From NCBI GenBank assembly GCA_043819035.1, contig JBDRFD010000005.1:1-40999 (forward strand): a stretch of 40,999 bases of DNA, read 5' to 3'. The position numbers were made by a program, and so were the translations under genes. Source of the stretch: UBA2144 sp043819035 (GTDB taxonomy: Bacteria; Patescibacteriota; Gracilibacteria; Peribacterales; Peribacteraceae). The notes beneath the pieces were generated by a model. The model was not told where the DNA came from. It ran no database searches and was given only the letters and a program-made list of their open reading frames with translations. This document shows positions 7,996 through 16,639 of the stretch, in pieces. Position 1 is the first letter of the stretch. Each line of letters begins with the position of its first letter.

Positions 7996-9207
7996 ATGGC
8001 ACAATTAAAACGCCGCCTCAACCTCCCTTTCTTCACCTTCTATGGATTAGGCTCCATTCTGGGTGCAGGAATTTATGCTTTAGTTGGAAAAGTGGCAGGA
8101 GAAGCCGGCTTCTTTACGCCCGTTGCCTTCATTGTCGCCTCGATTCTTTCGGGACTCACAGGATTTGCATACGCAGAACTCTCAGCTCGTTATCCAAAAA
8201 GCGGTGGCGAAGCGCTTTACACCGCACATGCCTTCGGCATTCCCGCACTTTCGACTGTTATCGGACTGCTTGTCGTACTTTCGGCAATCGTCTCTTCCGC
8301 AGCACTTACAAATGCATTCGTAGGATACCTTCAGGTGTTCGTTTCCATTCCCGCAAACACCGCAATCACCATTACAGTGCTAATCGCAGCATTCATCGCC
8401 GCATGGGGGATAAAGGAATCTGCATTTGCTGCAACAATTCTGACTCTTATAGAGATTGGAGGGCTGCTTCTGATTATTTGGGTTGGCAGAGATGGGTTAA
8501 TGTCATTCCCCTTCCGATTTACAGAATTTATACCGCCCTCAGATACGGCCATTTGGGGAGGAATTATGACCGGAGCGTTCATCGCGTTTTACGCCTTCAT
8601 AGGTTTTGAAGACATGGCCAATGTGGCGGAGGAAGTGGAGAATCCACACAGGAATCTGCCTTTGGGAATTCTTATTGCCATAGTCAGTTCAACAATCCTT
8701 TACTGCATCGTTGCAGTTGTAGCAGTCCTGAGCTTGCCTGCCGCCGATCTTCAGGCAACAGACGCGCCTCTTGCCCTCATCTACACACAAAACACCGGCT
8801 CTTCTCCGATAATCATCACCTTCATCGGCCTATTTGCGATCGTCAACGGCCTATTGGTTCAAATCATCATGGGTTCACGCATCTTGTATGGCCTAAGCAA
8901 AAAGGATTGGCTCCCCGATATGCTCTGTAAAGTCAATCCGCACACACATACACCGATCAACGCAACGATACTGATTACTGTGCTTATCCTGGTTCTCGCT
9001 CTCGGCTTCAATCTGACAATACTCGCACAATTCACAAGTTTCATCATCCTCGTAGTCTTCGCGATTGTGAATCTGGCGTGTATGCGCGTAAAAATCCGTG
9101 ACCCGCACCCCAAAGATGTAACAATCTTCCCATTTGCTTTTTCACTTTTGGGATTTGTGACGATTGTGTGCTTCGTGGGGGTTCGGGTGTGGATGGCTAT
9201 TTTCTAG
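7996..9207 (+). CDS. APC-family amino acid permease
   Basis: The 403-aa protein has roughly eleven to twelve hydrophobic segments. The first carries the amino acid-polyamine-organocation superfamily motif GSILGAGIYALVG (residues about 17-29), where the unwound Gly-rich TM1 binds the substrate amine and carboxylate. TM6 has GAFIAFYAFIGFEDMANVAEEVENP, the usual conserved loop of cationic and general amino acid transporters. It is slightly shorter than typical members (430-500 aa) because the C-terminus is cut short after the twelfth segment. Substrate cannot be read from sequence. It stands alone between a peptide gene and the convergent surface-protein gene. The upstream sequence is pyrimidine-rich (CCCTTTACCCTTTTT) with no Shine-Dalgarno. 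Confidence 0.9.
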   Translation: MAQLKRRLNLPFFTFYGLGSILGAGIYALVGKVAGEAGFFTPVAFIVASILSGLTGFAYAELSARYPKSGGEALYTAHAFGIPALSTVIGLLVVLSAIVSSAALTNAFVGYLQVFVSIPANTAITITVLIAAFIAAWGIKESAFAATILTLIEIGGLLLIIWVGRDGLMSFPFRFTEFIPPSDTAIWGGIMTGAFIAFYAFIGFEDMANVAEEVENPHRNLPLGILIAIVSSTILYCIVAVVAVLSLPAADLQATDAPLALIYTQNTGSSPIIITFIGLFAIVNGLLVQIIMGSRILYGLSKKDWLPDMLCKVNPHTHTPINATILITVLILVLALGFNLTILAQFTSFIILVVFAIVNLACMRVKIRDPHPKDVTIFPFAFSLLGFVTIVCFVGVRVWMAIF

Positions 9208-9254
9208 CACAGTAGCTCAGTAGTAAGTAGGCTTTTGAACCTACTGCGCTAAAG

Positions 9255-12200
9255 TCATCCCGCGTAACTCGTCGACTTAACTACCGTTGTTGGATACTCG
9301 ATCCAGGTGAAACTTGTTAACGATGTTGCATCTATGTCACGCCAGAGAATATGGCTCATGTGTTGCTCATTTTCTACCCCAAAATCTGTTCGCTCAATGG
9401 ATTCGAAGTTTTGGAGTGACACTTGCAACGTACTAGGTGCACCAACAGTTGAGCTATTCTGATCAAGAACATTTCCTTGAAGAACAAGTGTTATGCTATT
9501 CCCCGAATATATATTGGTGTCGACAGCGGAAGGTGATAGATCTTTACACTCAATAAGCAGGGAGCCGCTCACTTCACCTGATACTTGTTCCCGTGTCGAA
9601 TCATTGAGAAACGTCTTACAATTATGCGTGATTGTTGAGTCAGCAGGATTGTAAACACGGAAATTGCCTGGAGAAGCATTGAGCAAGACATTGGTTGCAT
9701 TCAGATTGAAGATAATCCCATTAATCTCTGCAGCATTGAGTCCATTCCTAGAATTAGTGTTACTTGCTGCTGTGAATTTGAGCTTCCCGATATCAGATAG
9801 ACCCATCGGAACTGCAGATCCGTTTGGATCTTCGTTCGCGTTTGTAATAGAAGTGATCTTGGACATGACAGAAACACCTTCTTTGGAATAAATTGGTGCA
9901 TTTGGACCGGGAGAGTCTGTACCAACAAATATTTCTCCTTCTGCAACATTATCACCATTATTCTCAGAAAGCTCATTACTTGAATTATACCCTCTTGCTT
10001 GCACTTTATTAGGTCTTAGCGCCATACGAACCTCTTCGCCTGAGGATGCACCTTGTGCATCAGTTTTCATACGTGGACGCACAAGTACATCTACTTTCTC
10101 TCCATCCTGAATAACCAATTGTTGGTTCTCCATAACAGCACAGAACTCATTTCCAGATCCACAAGCAGCTCTAGTGGCCGCTACAAACGGTTCACTCTCC
10201 CCATCTCTGAATAATTCCAACCGATCAACAGAAATCGCTTCCCCATCTACACCAAAATGAAGGAAGTTTACGTCTACACCCTCGTTCTGAGCTCGGAATT
10301 GCATGCGTAGAATCGGTTCACCCAGCTCTCCACCTAGAAGTTGATGACTGCGAAGTGCAACGACCGACTTTGTGATGTAAAGATTGCCTGTCGGCTCATC
10401 GTCATCATCGTCGTCGTCATCAGCAGCATCCTCATAATTACAATCACTACTACACCCATCCCCATCCTCAGTATTCCCATCATCACACTCCTCGCCCACC
10501 AAAGAAGTTCCGGTAAATCCAAAGAGGAACCGAAGGATTATTGTGCCATCATGCTCGTCATCGGTTGTACCATTACCATCAGCATCGTAGTGCGTTAGGT
10601 GAGCCTCAATATGAGCTTCTATGGCTTGCGGATCAGTGCGACTCGCATTTATTCCAATAGCCCCATTTACAAGATCCTGACCACGAATGCCATTGAGATA
10701 GCGAAGAAGGAGATTACCGTCACTTGAAGCTATGGCTTCTCCATTGCCATCGATATCCAGGTAATCATTTGATTGCTGTTCTTCCAGGAATGCTTGAACA
10801 GCTGTTGCAGTAGTACGTGCTGCACCTTCTCCGAGAATATTCTCTTTTGTGCCATTTCCACAGACAGGATCTCCCACTCTCTTCACCAACCGCACCGCAT
10901 CCGCAGCAAACTTCTCACTTTGAAGCGAAGCTATGTACACGCGCACGAGTTTTCCGGTTTCCAGATCCACTTCTCCCACTTTTTGCCAGGGCACCCCATT
11001 CCACACAGGTCCTCCGGGTAGTTGAGATTGGCTAACTTTCTGATTCTTCAGGATGATACGCTTCCCTCCAAAGGTACGTGTGTACTCCACAGCACCGAAG
11101 TACACGTTATCCGAACCTTGTGAGGGCCATGTGGTGTAGAGATCATAAGTGCCGGGTTCAACGTTGAAGAGCGACCACCGTGCGTAGACCTTTCCTTTAC
11201 TCAATGCGAAACGAGATGGGCTGTGTGCGTAGTGCTGTTCTTTATAACCACTCCCGGCAATACTTGTCCATCCAATCCCAGATGTCTTGAAGGTACGGTA
11301 GCCATCGGCATCATCTGCCACGGTTTCTGATTGAACAATGACTTCCTTCTTGCACTCACTGCTACACCCATCACCATCCACTTTGTTTCCATCATCACAC
11401 TCTTCACCCCCTTCCGTCACACGATTCCCGCAGAACGACCACTGGGACTGCCCATTTACATATTTCAGGTTTACTGTGCCACAGTGTGCTTCTATGGGTA
11501 TGCGGTATGTTGAGGAATTAAACGTATTACCTGCTTCGTCCGTGAACTGGATGAAGGTATCGTAATCAATCGGAAGTGCAGCCGTTAAGTAATGATTGGT
11601 CTTCAATCGACCAACTCCTCCTCCATTGTATCCCTCTGAGTTCTTGTACTTAAACATAACGTCAATGGATGCAGGAATATCCGATTGAATACTAATATCA
11701 GCCTGCGGATACATCTGTACTTTTCCGGCATTCACACTCCTCATGCTCGTGATATCCTTAAACTGCTCTTCTTCATCGAACGGGTGGATCCCAAGTGCCA
11801 TATCATATCCTTCTTTGTCTCTTCGAACTAAGAGATTGGCATATCCGTAACACTTATTGAAGAAGCTCCACATTCCTCCACTATCACTCTGCCACTCTTC
11901 AACTCCTTCTGTAATCACAAAATCAGTACTCACTTTGAATTTAAACTTACCACTTTTCCCAGACATCACACTCGATGGCTCAAATTCATACGCACTTAGC
12001 AGCTCAGCCTCTGACACCGGCTTTCCGGTGAGCTGATCTGTGAGTTGTCCGTAGAGCGTAATGTCATAGGCTTCCTCCTGCTCGCACTCACTCGGTTCGC
12101 CTGTGCAGGACCATCCACTCTCCACATCACAATTCTGCGAACAGCCGTCACCACTCTCATCATTATCGTCATCACAATCTTCTAAGATATCAATTACGCC

Positions 12201-13895
12201 GTCACCACATTCGAAATCATCGTTATCGTCGTCGCTGTCATAGTCATCGTCAGAATCGTCATCATCGTCATCGTCATTGTCGTCATCGTCATCATCGTCG
12301 CTATCATCATCATCGTTATCGTCATCGTCGCTATCATCATCGCTATCATCATCGTTATCGTCATTATCATCATCCGCTGATGGATGAACACATTCCCCCG
12401 TACAGACATCAGGACAGCCCCCACCAAGCTTGCAGTCCGGATGTAGATTGCAATCACCTTGTGACGTGGAGCAGATGAGAGGTTCTTCACAGTCACTGTT
12501 GGAGGTGCAGAAATCCACTCTGCAATCCTGCGGACACGTCCGTTGCTCTAATTCCCCTTCACAAGCTCCATTCCCACACACAGGCCCCCCTCCTGCGCAA
12601 TCGTCCGGACAATTCTTTGAATCTTCCTTTCCTTCACATTCGTCATTTCCACAACACGTCACACCTTTTTTACAGCCACATTCATTTTCACCTTGGCCAA
12701 TATATGTCCCATCTGGGCAATAAGGGGGTGAAACCATAGGGCAAGGCCTCGAACAAGGACCGCAATCCTCTTTGCAGTTACACCTGTTCTCCCATGGTTC
12801 ACACTTACCATTTCCGCAATCTGAACAAATCACAGCTCCAACGGCAGCGATGCACTTATTCTCATCAACCATTTGCTCAGACGTATTGTCATCGGGAAAT
12901 GCAACACTGATTTTCTTCAGTCCTTTGCAACATTCTGGTGCATCGGGGACTACTGGTGTCTTTCCTCCGGCTTTAACACATTCCTGTTCTATACAATCCT
13001 TTGGACAAGAACACCTATCTTCTTCACTCCTGTCACACGTTCCGTCCCCACATGTGCGCCACCAGTCCTGTACACAGATACCCACTGAACCATCTTCAGA
13101 TGGTGAGCACAATCCATTATCTTCCAACAGTGATGGTGGTTTAACACCAGCATTCTTACTACAACAATGTGTTGGCCCAAGTGCAGGCTTCTTGAACACA
13201 GGCTTGCCATCATCAGCACAATCTGAAGGACAATCCTGTGGACATGTCCCTTTTTTGTAATAGGCAGGAGGGCCAAGGCATTCCGGTGGCGCATCCGGTC
13301 CACATCCTCCGGGGTTGATCTCATCTGCTTCCCCTTCCTCACACTTACCATTGCCACACAGAGATCTACAAGGATCTACAAAATAATTAAGTGGATACCC
13401 ATCTTTACATGAAGGGAATTCCCTGCCGTCTGCACATTTGATGGGAGCACATTTGTCATCATCATCGTCGTCATCATCACCCTCACAGATTATCTCTCCA
13501 CAGCTTATCAGGCATTTGTTGTCATCATAAACTGGCCTGACATACTTGCAGTTTTCTGGAGGAACTGCGCATGGAGGAGGATCAGGGCATTCATCATCAT
13601 CTGTATCTTCATATTCACATACTTCCCATCCGCTTCTTTCGTATTTATTTAACGAATTACTGGTGAATATTCCAGATCTTAAGCATCTGGTAGTATTCAT
13701 TTTTTTATTGTAAATACACACTTGTTGAGAAGAGCAAAGATCTTTGCACAGATCACACCCAACCACTTCAGGGGCTGATGAGGTTAATTGCGCAACTAGA
13801 TCAGCTTCGAATTTCTGTTGCACAGTTGCAACAGCTGCAAGGGCAGCGACAAATGCAATCGCCGCAGCAACAATGTTGTAACGGAAATTTACCAT
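9255..13895 (-). CDS. giant Cys- and Asp-rich modular surface protein
   Basis: The 1546-aa protein opens with a signal-anchor helix (residues 5-25, NIVAAAIAFVAALAAVATV). Residues about 45-500 hold many Cys clusters of the type CGNGKCE...CPQDC, spaced about 40-60 apart. About 506-562 is a near-pure Asp stretch with some Ser and Asn. Three Myxococcus-type DUF4215 modules (CGDG..D..EDCDDDN...GDGCS..C) lie near 563-600, 820-850 and 1130-1155. Other segments are a carboxypeptidase-regulatory-like beta domain (about 610-690), a golvesin/Xly-like domain (about 855-1010, YARWSLFNVEPGTYDLY), dockerin-like Ca-binding loops (DIDGNGE, DADGNGTTDDE, about 1050-1130), a second acidic linker (about 1158-1168) and a C-terminal beta-rich region. 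It probably sits on the cell surface, binds calcium and needs disulfides. Ligand or adhesion role is unknown. Its neighbours at both ends are transcribed convergently or divergently, so it is a single-gene unit. Confidence 0.9.
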   Translation of the reverse strand: MVNFRYNIVAAAIAFVAALAAVATVQQKFEADLVAQLTSSAPEVVGCDLCKDLCSSQQVCIYNKKMNTTRCLRSGIFTSNSLNKYERSGWEVCEYEDTDDDECPDPPPCAVPPENCKYVRPVYDDNKCLISCGEIICEGDDDDDDDDKCAPIKCADGREFPSCKDGYPLNYFVDPCRSLCGNGKCEEGEADEINPGGCGPDAPPECLGPPAYYKKGTCPQDCPSDCADDGKPVFKKPALGPTHCCSKNAGVKPPSLLEDNGLCSPSEDGSVGICVQDWWRTCGDGTCDRSEEDRCSCPKDCIEQECVKAGGKTPVVPDAPECCKGLKKISVAFPDDNTSEQMVDENKCIAAVGAVICSDCGNGKCEPWENRCNCKEDCGPCSRPCPMVSPPYCPDGTYIGQGENECGCKKGVTCCGNDECEGKEDSKNCPDDCAGGGPVCGNGACEGELEQRTCPQDCRVDFCTSNSDCEEPLICSTSQGDCNLHPDCKLGGGCPDVCTGECVHPSADDDNDDNDDDSDDDSDDDDNDDDDSDDDDDDDNDDDDDDDSDDDYDSDDDNDDFECGDGVIDILEDCDDDNDESGDGCSQNCDVESGWSCTGEPSECEQEEAYDITLYGQLTDQLTGKPVSEAELLSAYEFEPSSVMSGKSGKFKFKVSTDFVITEGVEEWQSDSGGMWSFFNKCYGYANLLVRRDKEGYDMALGIHPFDEEEQFKDITSMRSVNAGKVQMYPQADISIQSDIPASIDVMFKYKNSEGYNGGGVGRLKTNHYLTAALPIDYDTFIQFTDEAGNTFNSSTYRIPIEAHCGTVNLKYVNGQSQWSFCGNRVTEGGEECDDGNKVDGDGCSSECKKEVIVQSETVADDADGYRTFKTSGIGWTSIAGSGYKEQHYAHSPSRFALSKGKVYARWSLFNVEPGTYDLYTTWPSQGSDNVYFGAVEYTRTFGGKRIILKNQKVSQSQLPGGPVWNGVPWQKVGEVDLETGKLVRVYIASLQSEKFAADAVRLVKRVGDPVCGNGTKENILGEGAARTTATAVQAFLEEQQSNDYLDIDGNGEAIASSDGNLLLRYLNGIRGQDLVNGAIGINASRTDPQAIEAHIEAHLTHYDADGNGTTDDEHDGTIILRFLFGFTGTSLVGEECDDGNTEDGDGCSSDCNYEDAADDDDDDDDEPTGNLYITKSVVALRSHQLLGGELGEPILRMQFRAQNEGVDVNFLHFGVDGEAISVDRLELFRDGESEPFVAATRAACGSGNEFCAVMENQQLVIQDGEKVDVLVRPRMKTDAQGASSGEEVRMALRPNKVQARGYNSSNELSENNGDNVAEGEIFVGTDSPGPNAPIYSKEGVSVMSKITSITNANEDPNGSAVPMGLSDIGKLKFTAASNTNSRNGLNAAEINGIIFNLNATNVLLNASPGNFRVYNPADSTITHNCKTFLNDSTREQVSGEVSGSLLIECKDLSPSAVDTNIYSGNSITLVLQGNVLDQNSSTVGAPSTLQVSLQNFESIERTDFGVENEQHMSHILWRDIDATSLTSFTWIEYPTTVVKSTSYAG
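12205..12380. repeat. imperfect trinucleotide repeat inside the surface-protein gene
   Basis: On the plus strand this stretch is almost only TCA/TCG/TCT triplets (GTCATCATCGTC type), and encodes the Asp-rich run on the minus strand. It stays in frame throughout. Loss or gain of units would change linker length without a frameshift. Confidence 0.85.
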
Positions 13896-14013
13896 AATGA
13901 CAGGGGGAAGGTATTAACAGGAATGGTACATCTGAACCTAAGACCAAGAAAAATGATCTTTGTTGACTTCTCTGTTTTCTAGTGCCTTAAAAATATGTAT
14001 GCTTCTTTAAGAT

Positions 14014-14493
14014 ATGAAAAGATTATTATTACTCGTGGCCATTATTTTCCTCGTTTCGTGTGGTCCGGATACTAAATTACCACCAACACCCTCCTCTTCT
14101 GAAGAAGCAATCATTACACGTGTTGTTGACGGCGATACCGTCACTATTCTTCTTAAAGGAAAAATGGAATACGTGCGTATTGTCGGAATTGATGCACCGG
14201 AAAAGGATGATTGCTTCTCTGTGCAGGCTTCTGAGAAAATGCGCAACCTAGTTGAAGGAAAGAGAGCACTTCTTGAAAGCAAGATTGATGAGAATCGCGA
14301 CCAGTATGACCGACTTTTACGTTACCTTTCCGTTGAAGAAATCGACGTTGGAGGGCAAATGCTATACGAAGGATATGCCAGAAATTACCCATGGTTCCCA
14401 CACCCACGTAGCGAGATGTATAAAGAGCTGGAACGTCAATCAAAGGAGAGTTCACTCAGTAGCGTCCAAAGAAACTTCGGCATGAACCAGTGA
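14014..14493 (+). CDS. thermonuclease-like lipoprotein, 3' end replaced by IS element
   Basis: The signal peptide ends in the lipobox LVSC (Cys16). The rest is a staphylococcal-nuclease (SNase/TNase) domain: TRVVDGDTVTILL (residues 35-47), VRIVGIDAPE (54-63, with the Arg and acidic residues that bind Ca and phosphate), and YDRLLRYLSVEE with the second catalytic Arg. It should cut DNA or RNA outside the cell, possibly for nucleotide salvage. An insertion sequence entered at codon 148: the present tail is SSVQRNFGMNQ, but joining the sequence after the right target duplication restores LGLWGECE and a stop, the usual 'GLW' ending of the family. The intact protein was 155 aa; the present one is 159 aa. 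Activity may survive because only the last seven residues were exchanged. Confidence 0.9.
   Translation: MKRLLLLVAIIFLVSCGPDTKLPPTPSSSEEAIITRVVDGDTVTILLKGKMEYVRIVGIDAPEKDDCFSVQASEKMRNLVEGKRALLESKIDENRDQYDRLLRYLSVEEIDVGGQMLYEGYARNYPWFPHPRSEMYKELERQSKESSLSSVQRNFGMNQ
14448..14456 (+). repeat. target site duplication, left copy
   Basis: GAGTTCACT is directly repeated at 15739-15747, exactly outside the inverted ends of the IS element. Confidence 0.85.
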
Positions 14494-15738
14494 TATGACA
14501 AAAAAGCGGTAGAATGAAGTTGTTACCACAACATTCCCCGCTTCTTTGATGTATACGAATTCTACCACAGTTCTCAACCAACTGCTCTACCTTCTTCCCG
14601 AAGAACGCTTTCAGACGTTCGTTGGACAGCATGAAGCCGATCGATACGTGAAGACATTTTCCTGCTTCAATCAGCTCACAACACTCCTGTTTGCGCAGGC
14701 AACAGAGAAGGATTCACTGCGTGATATTTCCACATCACTTCGTTCTCTGGACAGCATGTGGCAGGAAGTGGGGCTCAAAAGCGTTGCCCGTTCTACGATT
14801 GCCTACGCCAACGAACACCGCCCTTGGCAGATTTATCAATCGCTGTTCTATGCATTACTGGAACAGTGTCAGATATTGGTTCCTGGACAGCAAACATTCT
14901 CCTTCAGGAACGATCTGCAGATTCTTGATGCCACCACCATCGATCTCTGTCTCAATCTGTTCCCGTGGGCAAAGTTTCGCACAAGGAAAGGGGCTATCAA
15001 GATCCATACCCGTCTCAACCAGCGTACACAGATTCCCGACATCATCTGCATCACCGATGGCAAGACTCATGAGGTGACGATTGCAAAAGACATGGACTTT
15101 ACCGCCTTTGCCAAAGGCACGATATTCGTGATTGATCGTGGATACTATGACTTGGGACTGTTGCAGAAGATCAAGGACGCGGGACATCACTTCGTCATTC
15201 GTCTGAAGAGCAATGCACAAATCGTGCGTTTGGGGCAGCATCGTAATGCAACTGGCGAGGGAGTGCTCAAAGACGAGTGTATTGCCTTTATGCTCTCTGC
15301 TGCACAGTACAAAGATAATCTGCGTCTGGTCACGTTCTACGATGAAGAGCACGACGTGACGTACGAGTTTCTCACAGATGAGTTCCGTCTATCTGCACTG
15401 AACATTGCCGCCATTTACAAGAAACGCTGGGACATCGAGATTTTCTTCAAATGGATCAAACAGAACTTGAAGATCAAGACCTTCTTTGGAACCTCAAAAA
15501 ACGCTGTGCTTACACAGATTTGGATTGCCATGATCTACTTCCTCCTGCTCAAGTGGCTCAAGCACCAGTTGAACTTCAGAGGATCGCTGACAGATCTCAC
15601 ACGAATGATTGCCACCGTCATTCTCCATAGAGTTCAATTCGTCGAATTAGCCTCATTGAGGCCAAATACACTCAATCGGCTGCGCATCAGAGCTGGTCCG
15701 CAACCAAGTTTGTTCTAAAGTTTCTTTGGACAGTTCTG
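14457..15738 (+). mobile_element. complete IS4-type insertion sequence, 1282 bp
   Basis: The 21-bp ends match in 18 positions as an inverted repeat: CAG, four variable bases, then GTCCAAAGAAACTT at 14464-14477 and its complement at 15718-15731. A perfect 9-bp direct repeat (GAGTTCACT) borders the element. One transposase gene fills it. Removing the element plus one duplication rebuilds the end of the nuclease gene, so the borders are well fixed. Intact ends and gene suggest recent insertion. Confidence 0.9.
14549..15718 (+). CDS. IS4-family DDE transposase
   Basis: The 389-aa protein catalyses cut-and-paste movement of the surrounding element. The third catalytic motif YKKRWDIEIFFKWIKQ fits the IS4-family Y-(2)-R-(3)-E-(6)-K signature (YREK). 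The first two acidic residues are likely in LDATTIDL (residues about 127-134) and VIDRGYYD (about 194-201). The N-terminal 60 residues resemble the DUF4372-type domain of related transposases. I use the ATG at 14549; a TTG one codon earlier is also in frame. The stop overlaps the right inverted repeat, a compact arrangement usual for IS elements. The frame is intact. Confidence 0.93.
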   Translation: MYTNSTTVLNQLLYLLPEERFQTFVGQHEADRYVKTFSCFNQLTTLLFAQATEKDSLRDISTSLRSLDSMWQEVGLKSVARSTIAYANEHRPWQIYQSLFYALLEQCQILVPGQQTFSFRNDLQILDATTIDLCLNLFPWAKFRTRKGAIKIHTRLNQRTQIPDIICITDGKTHEVTIAKDMDFTAFAKGTIFVIDRGYYDLGLLQKIKDAGHHFVIRLKSNAQIVRLGQHRNATGEGVLKDECIAFMLSAAQYKDNLRLVTFYDEEHDVTYEFLTDEFRLSALNIAAIYKKRWDIEIFFKWIKQNLKIKTFFGTSKNAVLTQIWIAMIYFLLLKWLKHQLNFRGSLTDLTRMIATVILHRVQFVELASLRPNTLNRLRIRAGPQPSLF

Positions 15739-15747
15739 GAGTTCACT
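15739..15747 (+). repeat. target site duplication, right copy
   Basis: GAGTTCACT, identical to 14448-14456. The bases after it (AGGACTCTGGGGTGAGTGTGAATGA overall, in two blocks to 15772) are the displaced 3' end of the nuclease gene, with the old stop TGA at 15770-15772. Confidence 0.85.
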
Positions 15748-15773
15748 AGGACTCTGGGGTGAGTGTGAATGAT

Positions 15774-15892
15774 AACAATCAACCTTCAACTATCAACACG
15801 CTTCGCTCTCAACTATCAACAAACATGTTTATCGTACTTTATGCAACCATTGATTGTTGCTTGTTAATTGTTGCTTGTTACCATCCCCTCCT
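15774..15892. repeat. word-type inverted repeat (CAACTATCAA / TTGATTGTTG)
   Basis: Left words AACAATCAACC, CAACTATCAAC and CTCAACTATCAAC are matched on the right by TTGATTGTTGC, TTGTTAATTGTTGC and TTGTTA. The right arm runs to the start of the next gene and would encode the first 13 residues if an upstream ATG at 15854 were used, which argues against that start. Confidence 0.6.
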
Positions 15893-16414
15893 TTGAAACG
15901 CTTCATCATATTACTCGGCTTACTCTTCCTCACCAGCATCCCAGCGAATGCACGGACGAGTTGCACAGAGATACGTGAGTCAAAGGGGAAAGCTGAATAT
16001 GAAGAATGCCGCATCGATGAGAAGGAGGACGAAATTAAAGAGAACATCAAAAAGTATAAGGATGCTCTCGAGGATCAACAAAAGGACACTGAGGATTACT
16101 ACGAGGACATCATCGGCCGTATTCAGGACCGCCGGAAAGACCTCGATCGACGATTAGAGCGCGAAGAAGACGATGAAAGCGATCGCCTGAAGGATCTGAA
16201 AGATGATGATGCAGATAAAGAGAAGATTGTGAAACAGAAGGAAAAGAGCGACAAAGTGAAGAATGAGCGCAAGGCCGCGAAGAAGTACTTCGATGCATGG
16301 TTAGACGTCATTGAAACGCAACAGAAGCTCGATGAAGCACGAATTGACTTAGAAGCTGCCCAATATGAGTACCAACAGAGGGGAGGATCGACTCAGTGGA
16401 TACGGTGGTACTGA
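15893..16414 (+). CDS. secreted charged coiled-coil protein, unknown
   Basis: I start at TTG 15893, giving 173 aa with a clean signal peptide (KRFIILLGLLFLTSIPANA, cleavage after Ala-Asn-Ala). An ATG at 15854 would only add residues encoded by the intergenic repeat. The mature part is highly charged, with Lys/Glu/Asp over most of residues 30-155 and heptad-like spacing, so a long helix or coiled coil is likely. Two Cys (in TSCTEIRES and YEECRIDE) lie at the N-terminus. The C-terminus (YQQRGGSTQWIRWY) is aromatic. The protein is probably periplasmic or surface exposed. No family is recognised. Confidence 0.65.
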   Translation: MKRFIILLGLLFLTSIPANARTSCTEIRESKGKAEYEECRIDEKEDEIKENIKKYKDALEDQQKDTEDYYEDIIGRIQDRRKDLDRRLEREEDDESDRLKDLKDDDADKEKIVKQKEKSDKVKNERKAAKKYFDAWLDVIETQQKLDEARIDLEAAQYEYQQRGGSTQWIRWY

Positions 16415-16545
16415 GAAAAGGAAAAAGAGGATAAAAAAGCAAAAGAAGAAAAGGAGAATATATAAAAGAACAATATGGATTTTGCACAAGATATCAGAAA
16501 TCCTTTTTTCCTTTTCATCCTTTTTTTCCTTTTTTGCTTTTGCAT
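16415..16545. repeat. purine/pyrimidine inverted repeat (AGGAAAAAG word)
   Basis: A purine arm (GAAAAGGAAAAAGAGG, AAGCAAAAGAAGAAAAGGA) at 16415-16455 faces a pyrimidine arm (CCTTTTTTCCTTTTCATCC, TTTTTTGCTTTTGC) at 16500-16543. The resulting A-rich/T-rich hairpin follows the coiled-coil gene and may end its transcript. Confidence 0.6.
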
Positions 16546-16639
16546 GAGCCAATAAGTACAACGTCAAATTACGAACACAATTTGTATTCATAAAACGCAC
16601 CCGAGCCCTTGTCTATGGGTAAAAGTTGCACTGGTTTTG

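Noticed and set aside
12194..12496. Minus-strand Met/Thr-rich frame
   Set aside because: A shifted frame of the trinucleotide repeat encoding the Asp stretch of the surface protein.
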